The position numbers were made by a program, and so were the translations under genes. Positions 54,107 to 61,984 of a stretch of 64,000 nt of DNA are shown piece after piece (the stretch's first letter is position 1; every line of letters begins with the position of its first letter). The stretch covers positions 3,782,001 to 3,846,000 of the forward strand of contig NZ_CP036287.1 in NCBI RefSeq assembly GCF_007748095.1. Direction: 5' to 3'. This DNA is from Engelhardtia mirabilis. Lineage in GTDB: Bacteria > Planctomycetota > UBA1135 > GCA-002686595. The notes below the pieces were generated by a model. It saw only the letters and a program-made list of their open reading frames with translations, was not told where the DNA came from and searched no databases.

Positions 54107-57100
54107 TCAGTTCTTGCTGAACAGCTCGAGCACGTTCGAGCTGCCTGACCCGGCCGCCAACCCGCCGCCGGCGACGAAGATGCGCGATTCGAAGAGCACC
54201 GGGTCGATGCCCTGGCGAGCAGTCGGCATGTCGCCGTCTTGCTTCCAGGTCTGCAGCACCGGGTCGAAGACGTCGACGCGCTTGAAGGCCCCGTTGATCG
54301 TCTCGGAGCTCGGCGTGTCCGTCTCGCCGCCGATCACGAAGAACTTGCCGCCGCGGTAGACCGCGCGGCCCGCGCCGCCGCGGGCCACCGGCAGGGGCGC
54401 GATGGTCGAGCCCACGTCCAGACTGCTCTGCCAGGTGCCGGTGCCAGGGTTGTAGACGAACACGTCGGCAAAGCCGGGACCGACCCAGTTGCCGCCGCGT
54501 CGGCCACCGAAGATGTAGAAGCGCTCGCCATCGGTCCCGGCCGAGGCGTTGTTGCGGCCCCATCCGTTGGGCAGGGCGCCCAGGGTCAGCCAGGTATTGA
54601 AGACCGGGTCGTAGCGCGCGAAGTTCTCGACCGTCACGCTGCCGACGATTCCACCGGCGGCGTAGATGTAGCCGTCGATCACGGCGGTCGAGACCGCGCC
54701 GCCAGCCCAGGGCATGGGTGCGCCAGTGCTCCAGGTGCCGGCAACCGGGTCGTAGATCTGCACGCGACCCTCCGAACCCGATCCGATGCCACCGATCAGG
54801 TACAGCTTGCCGCCGAGGACCTCCGCCGAGTGATCGGCACCGGGGAAGGGCCGCACGCCGGCTGCGAAGGACCAGGTACCGGTGCGCAGGTTGTAGACGC
54901 CCGTACGGGTGTCGAAGTCGCCGACCAAGTAGAGCTTGTCACCGATCACGGCCGACGATGTGTCACCGACGCTCATCGGCGCGTCGACCCCGGTCTCCCA
55001 GAAACCCGGCTCGTTGCCCTTGCCGAGCAGGTAGCGGAAGGCCTTGGACAGCACGTCCTGCTTGGACCCGACCGTCACGACGACGTCGAGCAGCTTCGTG
55101 GTCGGACTGGCCTTCGAGGGCAGGACCCCGACGATGCGCTCCGAGGTGACCGAAGTCAGGACCGCCGGCTTGCCACCGATCCGCACGCTCGTGTTGGCCA
55201 GGTTGCCGAAGCCTACGCCGGAGATCTCGAACCGTCCTCCACCGCTGGCGGGAGCCCGCCAGGGGAAGATGTCTTGTACGACCAAGCCGGTCGCCGCGAG
55301 GTCATTCGGCTCCAGGACGTGAATCGCCTGGTTGAAGTGGTTGAGGGACAGGATCACGCCACCGGGGCCGATCGCGGCGCTCAAGCCCCCGGTCCACAGG
55401 CTGATCTGCAGCACCTTCGTCACCGAGCGGCCGTCGGGCGAGAGCACCACGCGGTACGGCGTGTTGGCGTACTTCTGGGTGATCAGGTTCCCGCGCAACT
55501 GGCCGCCGAAGGTGTCCGCGCGGTACTCCTGCACGCCGTTCATCGACGAGGCCACTTCCGCCAGGGGCTTCTTGTAGGCCTCGGGCAGCTCCGCGTCGGC
55601 GGGCGCGCGGTAGTGGTTCTCGCGATCGTCGTAGCGGCCGCGGTTGCGGTTCGGCGAGCCGTAGTAGTTACCGGGCTCGACCAGCAGCACCTCGTCGGAA
55701 CCGTAGGGATCGGCAGTCTCCGTGGCCGCACCGGTCGAAGCCGGCCCGAAGCCGAAGTTCGGCCCGTTGTCGGTCACGTAGACACGCCCGTTGGTGTGTA
55801 GAGCCAGGTCGAAGGCGTTGCGGATTCCGGGCGCGTGGACCTCCACGTGGGTGCCCGGAGCCAGGTCGACGACCCCGCCGAAGACCTGGTTGTTGTTGAC
55901 CTGCCCCGACCCGGTCTCGACGTAGCTCAGGGCTCCGTTGAAATCCGGACGAGAGGTCAGCGCCTTGATCATCGAGGCCGAGAGCGGCGACTCCGGGAGA
56001 TCCCCGCTGTTCGGGTGGGGCACGCCCGCGTTGGTCTGGCTGCCGATGTTGATCAGCAGGTCTCCGTTGTTGTCGAAGACCAGACCGTTGACCGCGTGGT
56101 CGTGATTCGAGGTCGGCAGCTTCGTGATCAAGGCCGACGGCACGTCGAAGTTCGGGCCGGTCAACACGCTGACCTGGCCCGGGTAGTCCGAGTAGGTCCC
56201 GGGCAAGATCTCGCTGCCGCCGTCGGCGAAGAGCTCGTTGTGGGAGACGTAGACCTTGATCGGCTGGACGCCGTCATAGGGGTTGAAGGCAAGCCCCATG
56301 ATCTCGTGGTTCGAGAGGTTCGAAACGCCCGGGAAGTACTCCACCAGGGTCGCCGTGTAGGCCTCGTCGAAGGTCACGCGCGCGAGCTGTCCATTGCGCA
56401 ATCCGACGTAGAAGAGTCCGTCCGGCCCGAAGGCACCGCAGGTCGGCATCCCCGTCAGGATCACCTGCGAGGTCTGGGTGAAGTTGACCGGCACGGGGCC
56501 GTTGTCGTCGTAGTCGAACTGGCGCAGGTTCGAGAGGCCGTTGGGCGTCTGCACCGTGACGTCGATGGTCCCCGACCCGGCCGGCGACAGGAAGTGCAGC
56601 TCCGTCGGGGTGATCGAGGTGAAGTCGGACTGGTCGAGGTCGATCGCGCCCCAGTGGACGACAACCTGCGAGGCCGGGAAGAAGCCGATGCCCTCGATGA
56701 TGATGTCGTTGCCGCCCAAGCTCGTGCCCTCGGTGGGCATCGAGTTGATGGTGGGCGGAATCACGGTCTCGTCGTGGGTCAGCCACTCGTTCGGCACGCC
56801 CGTGGCGGGCCCGCCTCCGACCGTCATGGCCACCTCGAGCGGAAGGTCAGGCAGGTTCTGCACCGCGAACTCCGCGCGCACCTCGTGGGTTCCGATCCCC
56901 AGCACGCGCACGCCCGTCCACGGGCTCCCGTCCACCCACAAGCTGGAGGCTGCCCCCCCCATGATGGGGAAGTCGTAGGTCTCCGCCGTCGGAACATCGA
57001 TCTCGGCCGTCAGACGCACGACGGCATCCGCGACGAGCTCCGACGAGCCGATCGACCCGGTGTCGATCACCGAGAGGTCATCGAGGACCTCCACGTGCAC

Positions 57101-58765
57101 GGGCTTGCCGAGCGGACCACCGAGGGCCGCGATCGGATTGCCTCCGCTGAAGTCGAAGAACTCCGCCATGACCCCGGGCACAGCGTCGGACGAGACGACA
57201 CGCACCGAGATGCCGCTGCGCAGGGACTGCGAGGGCTGATTGCTGTCGTAGATCTCGAGCTCGACCAGGTTCTCACCGATCGGCACGGTGAAGGGCACCG
57301 TCGGGCCCGCCGCGACGAACTGGCTGTTGACGAACCAGTCGTAGCCAACCAGGGTCTTGCCCGGCTCGTGGGTGTGGGAAGTGCTGCCGTCGAAGGTGGT
57401 CGTCTCGTCGCCGTTGCCGTCGAAGTCGATCAACAGCGAAGGCGCATCGATCACCACGTGCAGGTACGGATGGCCCTGGTGCCCACCGAGACCTTGAACC
57501 TCGATCCCGTCGTCGCCGAAGTTCCCGGAGAGCTGCACCCGAGCGAACTCGAGCGCCTCGGTCTGCGGAGTGAACTCCACGGACATGGCCCGCGTCTCCA
57601 TCGGCGCCAGGACGCTCGACTGGGCGAAGAGTTGATCGGTGGTAGAGCCGGCGTAGGTCTGCCCGTCCCAGGTCACCTTGAAACCCGTGGCGTCGGTGCC
57701 GTAGCCGAGTTGGATAGCCAGGCTATCGATGGTCAGATCGACTCCGCCGAAGTTCGTCAGGTAGACCGTCTGGGTCTCGGTTCCGCCGGCGAGCACCGCT
57801 CCGAAGTCGATCGCACCCGGATCGAGATCGAGCAGCGGCACGCTGAGGACCTCCACGCCGGCCACGACGGCCTTGTCGGTGAAGCTGATCAGGTCGAGGG
57901 ACAGGGTGCCGTCGGTGACCACGCTGAGGAACGACAGCTCGTACGCGGTGTCGTGACCGGCCGCGGCGAAGACGTCGATTCCGGCGACGGCGAGGAACTC
58001 CTCGTGGAACACGTTGAAGACGCGCTGTCCCGCGGCGTGGTGCACCGGCTCGACCAGGTGCAGCGTGACCTCGTAGTAGCCCGCCGGAATCGGCAGGTTG
58101 AGCTCGAACTGGGTGCCCTCGATGTAGGTCTGGTAGATGCTGTCGTCCGTGGTGCCCGCGATCGGATCGGGCGTCGATCCGCTGGTGGTGACGGTGGTGC
58201 CGTAGCTCGGTTCCCAAGTCTTGCCGTTGCCGTCGACCAGCCCGGGGCCGCCGAGGTCGATGCGAATCTCGTCCCCCGGCTGACCGATGCCGTGACCCTT
58301 GAGCACCGAGCTGACCTCGGAGCCGTTGACCCCGAAGACCACCTCGATCTGCGCCTTGGCCAGGCCCTTGGAGGTCGCGTCGAAGCGCACGTCGAGCACA
58401 CGCTTGCCGCCGGGGCGCAGCACGAAGGCACCGGCCGGAGCACCGAGCATTTGGAACTGCGCCGCATCGGCGCCGACCAACCGAATCTCCGACACGGTCA
58501 CGGGCGCGCTGCTGTTGTTGCGCACGACGGCCTGCTTGGTCGAGGACGACTGGCCGAACTCCACGGCACCGAACGCCAGCGTGGCCGGCTCGATCGCGAT
58601 CGAAGCCACCTCGACCGGTCCACCGAGACGGGCTGTCGACGAGGGGTGCTGGGCTCCACGGGGCCCTTGGGGGGCACCGGGAATCTGGGGAACGGTGGCG
58701 CCTTGCTGCGCGGCAGGCAGGGCCAAGAGGGCTGAGAGCAGGATTGAGACGGACGCGAAAGTCAT
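54107..58765 (-). CDS. 1552-aa secreted multidomain protein: malectin, PKD/PA14-like, IPT/TIG, propeller and kelch
   Basis: A signal peptide spans residues 1-20. In order: a choice-of-anchor D-like Ig domain (about 55-160, LAFGAVEFGQSSSTKQAVV); a malectin-like domain (170-305, DLGGPGLVDGNGKTWEPSYG, then AGYYEVTLHLVEP); a second Ig domain (310-415); a PKD-like region; a PA14-like region (530-650); and an IPT/TIG domain (MPTEGTSLGGNDIIIEGIGF). Next are a sugar-dehydrogenase-like propeller (about 760-1180), another IPT/TIG, and five or so kelch repeats to the end (VIGDKLYLVGDF, LYLIGGIGSGSEGRVQIYDP). Carbohydrate binding on or outside the cell is the likely theme. No TAnnnT hexamer stands right at the start; an AT-rich spot lies at 58917. 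Confidence 0.85.
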   Translation of the reverse strand: MTFASVSILLSALLALPAAQQGATVPQIPGAPQGPRGAQHPSSTARLGGPVEVASIAIEPATLAFGAVEFGQSSSTKQAVVRNNSSAPVTVSEIRLVGADAAQFQMLGAPAGAFVLRPGGKRVLDVRFDATSKGLAKAQIEVVFGVNGSEVSSVLKGHGIGQPGDEIRIDLGGPGLVDGNGKTWEPSYGTTVTTSGSTPDPIAGTTDDSIYQTYIEGTQFELNLPIPAGYYEVTLHLVEPVHHAAGQRVFNVFHEEFLAVAGIDVFAAAGHDTAYELSFLSVVTDGTLSLDLISFTDKAVVAGVEVLSVPLLDLDPGAIDFGAVLAGGTETQTVYLTNFGGVDLTIDSLAIQLGYGTDATGFKVTWDGQTYAGSTTDQLFAQSSVLAPMETRAMSVEFTPQTEALEFARVQLSGNFGDDGIEVQGLGGHQGHPYLHVVIDAPSLLIDFDGNGDETTTFDGSTSHTHEPGKTLVGYDWFVNSQFVAAGPTVPFTVPIGENLVELEIYDSNQPSQSLRSGISVRVVSSDAVPGVMAEFFDFSGGNPIAALGGPLGKPVHVEVLDDLSVIDTGSIGSSELVADAVVRLTAEIDVPTAETYDFPIMGGAASSLWVDGSPWTGVRVLGIGTHEVRAEFAVQNLPDLPLEVAMTVGGGPATGVPNEWLTHDETVIPPTINSMPTEGTSLGGNDIIIEGIGFFPASQVVVHWGAIDLDQSDFTSITPTELHFLSPAGSGTIDVTVQTPNGLSNLRQFDYDDNGPVPVNFTQTSQVILTGMPTCGAFGPDGLFYVGLRNGQLARVTFDEAYTATLVEYFPGVSNLSNHEIMGLAFNPYDGVQPIKVYVSHNELFADGGSEILPGTYSDYPGQVSVLTGPNFDVPSALITKLPTSNHDHAVNGLVFDNNGDLLINIGSQTNAGVPHPNSGDLPESPLSASMIKALTSRPDFNGALSYVETGSGQVNNNQVFGGVVDLAPGTHVEVHAPGIRNAFDLALHTNGRVYVTDNGPNFGFGPASTGAATETADPYGSDEVLLVEPGNYYGSPNRNRGRYDDRENHYRAPADAELPEAYKKPLAEVASSMNGVQEYRADTFGGQLRGNLITQKYANTPYRVVLSPDGRSVTKVLQISLWTGGLSAAIGPGGVILSLNHFNQAIHVLEPNDLAATGLVVQDIFPWRAPASGGGRFEISGVGFGNLANTSVRIGGKPAVLTSVTSERIVGVLPSKASPTTKLLDVVVTVGSKQDVLSKAFRYLLGKGNEPGFWETGVDAPMSVGDTSSAVIGDKLYLVGDFDTRTGVYNLRTGTWSFAAGVRPFPGADHSAEVLGGKLYLIGGIGSGSEGRVQIYDPVAGTWSTGAPMPWAGGAVSTAVIDGYIYAAGGIVGSVTVENFARYDPVFNTWLTLGALPNGWGRNNASAGTDGERFYIFGGRRGGNWVGPGFADVFVYNPGTGTWQSSLDVGSTIAPLPVARGGAGRAVYRGGKFFVIGGETDTPSSETINGAFKRVDVFDPVLQTWKQDGDMPTARQGIDPVLFESRIFVAGGGLAAGSGSSNVLELFSKN

Positions 58766-59164
58766 CGTCGGCAGTTACGACCGGAGTTCCAGTTGGGCAG
58801 CACTGGTGTCTCGGAAGGGGCTCTTCCTGACTCGCGGCTGGTCGAGCTCGCAGCAAGTCGGAAACTTCTTCCCGCCGTGCCCGACGCACGGCGAGTCCCC
58901 CCCCGAGGACCCACGAATATTACCCCCAGAGAGGGGGTTGCGGCTGAACAGGACATCGGATCGCACTTCTCGCTCGGGATCCGTCGATCCGAGGGCAGTC
59001 GTCGCCGGGCTCCAGTGGCGGCGGCCGGCCTTGGAATGTCGCAGAAGGCCTCTTGAATCCCGGCTGATCCAAGTTTCGCACCGCAGCCAAGGGCGAGGTC
59101 AGGCCCGCGTCGAGGGCTCGCGCACGCGGCGCCACGGCCCGCGCACCGTCACCTCCGGTTCGGA
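58766..59164. other. Upstream region of the giant secreted protein gene
   Basis: About 400 bp without a supported gene. On the minus strand TAATAT (58921-58916), the best -10-like hexamer of the stretch, follows a small palindrome, ACCCCC and GGGGGT. It could drive the gene starting at 58765 with a leader of about 150 nt. Nothing else is recognised. Confidence 0.4.
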
Positions 59165-60061
59165 TCAGCGCGGGTTGGAATCGCGTGCTGCTCGATGGAC
59201 CGCCGAGCCATGGAGCGACTCACCGCTCGGAGGATCCGAGCGCGGGTCGTCGTCCGGTTTGGGCGATTGACCCAGGGGCTCGAAGACCCCGGCCACCGCG
59301 CGGTGGGACCCCAGGGCCAGTTCCTTGCGATCGCCGTTCCGCAGCGGCCTGTCCGCATATCGAACGGTGGCCGTCAGCGGTCCGAACCGCCCCACCCGCA
59401 GGGCGTGCCAGACCAGGCCGACGTCGCCCCACCAACCCGCCGAGTAGGCCGTCCCACAACCACCGGCGGGCCCCACGTAACCCAGCGCCGCGGGAAGACA
59501 GGGCAGACCGGCCCGGGCGGCCGGCTCGAACAGGGCCGGGTGGAAGCGCTCCACCTTCAAGCCACGGGAGACCTGGCCCTCGGCGAAGATCACCACCGAG
59601 ATCCCGGACTCGAGCAAGGCCGACATCGCGGCGCCCACGCGGACGGCATCGCGACCGGCCCCCCGCTCGACGAAGAGCGTTCCGACGCTGCGCGCCAGGA
59701 GCCCGAAGACCGGCCAGCCGGCGATCTCCGACTTGGCTACGAAGCGGCAGTCCATCTGCGTCGCCAGCACCAGCACGTCGAGCCACGAGAGGTGGTTGGC
59801 CGGCACCAGGTAGGGGCCACCCGGGGGTCGCGGCGCCGCATCCACTCGCACGCCGAAGGCCCGCAGCGTCAGCCGGGCCCAGTGCCGTTGGACGCGGGCC
59901 GAGTAGCGCTCGGCCTGGGCCCGCCGGCCGACCGCGATCAACGCCAGCCGACCGACCACCGCCGGGGCCAACAGCACCAAAGCCGGCACGGGGCTGAGCC
60001 CCAGGTGCAGAAGGCCCCGCAGGCGCGAGCGCGGTGGACGATGGGCGGACGCGGAATTCAC
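59165..60061 (-). CDS. Lysophospholipid/1-acylglycerol-3-phosphate acyltransferase-like protein (PlsC family)
   Basis: A 298-residue protein; the frame is open to 60256, but the GTG at 60061 is preferred because coding character begins there and a GATACT hexamer sits 6 nt upstream. The N-terminal helix lies at residues 20-45. The acyltransferase motif NHLSWLD gives catalytic H90-x4-D95. The second block is FVERGAGRDAVR, and the third is FAEGQVSRG (E161-G162), a variant of F-P-E-G-T-R-S. The family transfers acyl groups to lysophosphatidate or related acceptors at the inner membrane; ornithine-lipid acyltransferases are also possible. Confidence 0.8.
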   Translation of the reverse strand: MNSASAHRPPRSRLRGLLHLGLSPVPALVLLAPAVVGRLALIAVGRRAQAERYSARVQRHWARLTLRAFGVRVDAAPRPPGGPYLVPANHLSWLDVLVLATQMDCRFVAKSEIAGWPVFGLLARSVGTLFVERGAGRDAVRVGAAMSALLESGISVVIFAEGQVSRGLKVERFHPALFEPAARAGLPCLPAALGYVGPAGGCGTAYSAGWWGDVGLVWHALRVGRFGPLTATVRYADRPLRNGDRKELALGSHRAVAGVFEPLGQSPKPDDDPRSDPPSGESLHGSAVHRAARDSNPR

Positions 60062-60165
60062 CCGCGCAGTATCGCCGCCAGGATCCGCCGCGCCACCGCG
60101 CAGGGACCGTGGCCATCCCGCCGACCGCCAGAGGGAGCGGCCGGCGGGACGGACCGTCGGAAGGT

Positions 60166-60462
60166 TCAGGCGCGACCGGTGAGGAACTCCTCGAGCAGCT
60201 CCGCGGTCCGGCGGAAACCGAGTCGCGCCAAGGCGCTGTCGGCTCCGGGTTGCCAATTGGCTCCACGGTGGAGCGCATCGACCTGGGCCACGAGAAGATC
60301 GACGAAGCCGGGCAAGGCCGTCGCGGCGCGTGCCACGTCGCGGCGGGATGCCCAGCCGCTCTCCAGGAGGCGGCCGAGCTCGACCACGGGTTCCTCACGC
60401 GCGCGGCGTGCGGAGGGGACTTGGGGAAGGGTCGCGGTCGAGCTCGGCATCACCAGAGGCAT
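60166..60462 (-). CDS. Small helical hypothetical protein
   Basis: A 98-residue frame with G or C at nearly all third codon positions, which supports real coding in this GC-rich genome. From residue 25 the sequence is helical: VVELGRLLESGWASRRDVAR, then LPGFVDLLVAQVDALHRGA and LGFRRTAELLEEFLTGRA. No family, signal or membrane segment is recognised. It lies 104 bp upstream of the acyltransferase GTG on the same strand and may be co-transcribed. Confidence 0.5.
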   Translation of the reverse strand: MPLVMPSSTATLPQVPSARRAREEPVVELGRLLESGWASRRDVARAATALPGFVDLLVAQVDALHRGANWQPGADSALARLGFRRTAELLEEFLTGRA

Positions 60463-60743
60463 CGAGACAGGGGGGAAGGTCCGGCCGGATCGTCAGGGCG
60501 ATCGAGCGCCGGATGGGGACAGCGCGCGATCCGATCGGTCGACCGGTTGCGCCCCTGTCTTCGGCCACCGTCCGGCGAACTTGATCCCTGCATTCGCCAA
60601 TCTCCGCCCAGCCGCCACAGCGGGACTCGCCGGTCCAAGGGGCGGGATCGGCAACCTCAGCGCGGGGCGGCCGGGGAATCAGCCGGTCGTCCGTCGGCGT
60701 TGACACGAAGCGCCCAGGGTCTGCCGCGAAGCGCCCAGGCCCC
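60463..60743. other. Non-coding gap left of the inverted-repeat element
   Basis: No gene supported. CGAAGCGCCCAGG occurs twice, at 60708-60720 and 60727-60739, just before the inverted-repeat element. Confidence 0.4.
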
Positions 60744-60906
60744 AGTGTCCTGGATCAGGAATTCGGCGTCACTTCCCGGAGGTCCGATCGATGCTGGCCA
60801 GGCGCGCCGACGACGCGTATCCGCTGCGCTGCTCGGAGGAGGCGCTGGCGACGCCAGCGGCGATCGGAGCCCGGGAAGTGACGCCGAATTCCTGATCCAG
60901 GACACT
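60744..60906. repeat. MITE-like palindromic element with 36-bp perfect inverted repeats
   Basis: The left arm 60744-60779 (starting AGTGTCCTGGATCAGG) is the exact reverse complement of the right arm 60871-60906. The pairing continues imperfectly inward (TCCGATCG, GCTGG), so the 163 bp can fold into one long hairpin. The outer right end supplies the TAG stop of the epimerase gene. There is no transposase inside. No clear target-site duplication is seen. Related half-sites lie at 17790 and 54072. Confidence 0.9.
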
Positions 60907-61888
60907 AGCGCGGAGCGCCCATTGACGCCGACAGGTCCGCGCAGACGTCGTCCACCAGCCGCTCCAGGGGCGTGGCCGGCTCGAAGTGGATCGCATCGCG
61001 CAGGCGCGCCAGGCAGGGCACCCGGCGGCGCGTGTCGACGAAGTCCGCCCCGAAGTCCTCGGCGTAGGGCCGCCGCTCGACCCCCACCTTGCGCCCCACC
61101 CGCTGCTGGACCAGCTCGGCGAGTTGCTCGATCGACACCTCGCGCGCCGAGCCCACGTTGAACACCTTGCCGTTCGCGCGCGGCTCGCGCATCAAGCGCA
61201 CCACCGCCTCGACCGTGTCGCGCACGTGGCAGAAGCAGCGCGACTGCTGGCCGTCGCCGTAGATCACCAAGGGCTCACCGGCCAGGGCGCGGGCGACCAT
61301 GCGCGGCAGGACCATGCCCGAGTTCGGCCGCTGGCGCGGGCCGCTGGTGTTGAAGAAGCGCACGATCCGCACCTCCAGGCCGCTGGCCTCGTGGTGCGCC
61401 AGGGCGTTGCTCTCCGCGGCGGCCTTGGAGGCCGCGTAGGACCAGCGGGGGATCTCGGGCGAGCCGTAGCCGAGCTCCTGCTCCTCGCGGTACGGCAAGC
61501 GCGGCGAGGCGCCGTAGACCTCCGAGGAGGACGCAACCAGGGTCGGACGGCCGAGCTCCGCCGCAGCCTCGAGCAGCACTTCGCTGCCACCGGCGTTGAC
61601 TCGCAGGGTCTCGAGCGGCCGCTCGCAGACCCGCCGCACCCCCACTACCGCCCCCAGGTGGGCGATCAGGTCGACCTCCTCCACCAACCGGCGCACCCGC
61701 CGTCGATCCAGCACGCTGCCCTGCTCGAAGCGCAGGCGCGGATGCCGGGCGGCCGCGCGCAGGTTCTCCACGCGACCCGTGGAGAGGTCGTCCAGGACCG
61801 TCACGGCGCCGCCCTCCGCCAGCCACCGGTCGGCGAGGTGCGATCCGATGAAGCCCGCGCCGCCGGTGATCAGAAGGTGCTCGGTCAT
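60905..61888 (-). CDS. NAD-dependent sugar-nucleotide epimerase/decarboxylase
   Basis: A 327-residue extended SDR protein. The nucleotide-binding start is MTEHLLITGGAGFIGSHLAD (G9-G-A-G-F-I-G15), followed by VLDDLSTGRVENL. The active site has SSSEVYG (120-126) and Y151-A-A-S-K155. RIVRFFNTSGPRQRPNSGMV is typical of UDP-sugar binders such as GalE and UDP-glucuronate decarboxylase. The exact sugar is not clear. The TAG stop is formed by the outer end of the inverted-repeat element. A TACCCT hexamer ends 9 nt before the ATG. Confidence 0.9.
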   Translation of the reverse strand: MTEHLLITGGAGFIGSHLADRWLAEGGAVTVLDDLSTGRVENLRAAARHPRLRFEQGSVLDRRRVRRLVEEVDLIAHLGAVVGVRRVCERPLETLRVNAGGSEVLLEAAAELGRPTLVASSSEVYGASPRLPYREEQELGYGSPEIPRWSYAASKAAAESNALAHHEASGLEVRIVRFFNTSGPRQRPNSGMVLPRMVARALAGEPLVIYGDGQQSRCFCHVRDTVEAVVRLMREPRANGKVFNVGSAREVSIEQLAELVQQRVGRKVGVERRPYAEDFGADFVDTRRRVPCLARLRDAIHFEPATPLERLVDDVCADLSASMGAPR

Positions 61889-61897
61889 GGAGTGCGA

Positions 61898-61903
61898 AGG
61901 GTA
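61898..61903 (-). promoter_or_regulatory. Putative -10 element (TACCCT) of the epimerase gene
   Basis: Minus-strand TACCCT ends 9 nt before the ATG at 61888, giving a leader of at most a few bases. Confidence 0.4.
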
Positions 61904-61967
61904 ACGAGCGCCTCGGACGTCCGAGAGGCCCGGGTCTTCCCGGCGTCCGTCACCGGGCGGCCGGGCG

Positions 61968-61973
61968 TAGACT
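61968..61973 (+). promoter_or_regulatory. Putative -10 element (TAGACT) of the second sulfatase-like gene
   Basis: TAGACT ends 11 nt before the ATG at 61985. With the minus-strand hexamer at 61898 it makes another divergent pair in a 96-bp gap. Confidence 0.4.
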
Positions 61974-61984
61974 GTCGGGGTCCC

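Noticed and set aside
55835..58735. 966-codon plus-strand frame opposite the multidomain secreted protein
   Set aside because: The minus strand has a signal peptide and several recognisable domains; the plus product is a shadow rich in Arg, Asp and Val.
60657..60905. 82-codon minus-strand frame within the inverted-repeat element
   Set aside because: It is formed by the palindromic arms (both ends repeat the same residues) and has no coding signature beyond that.
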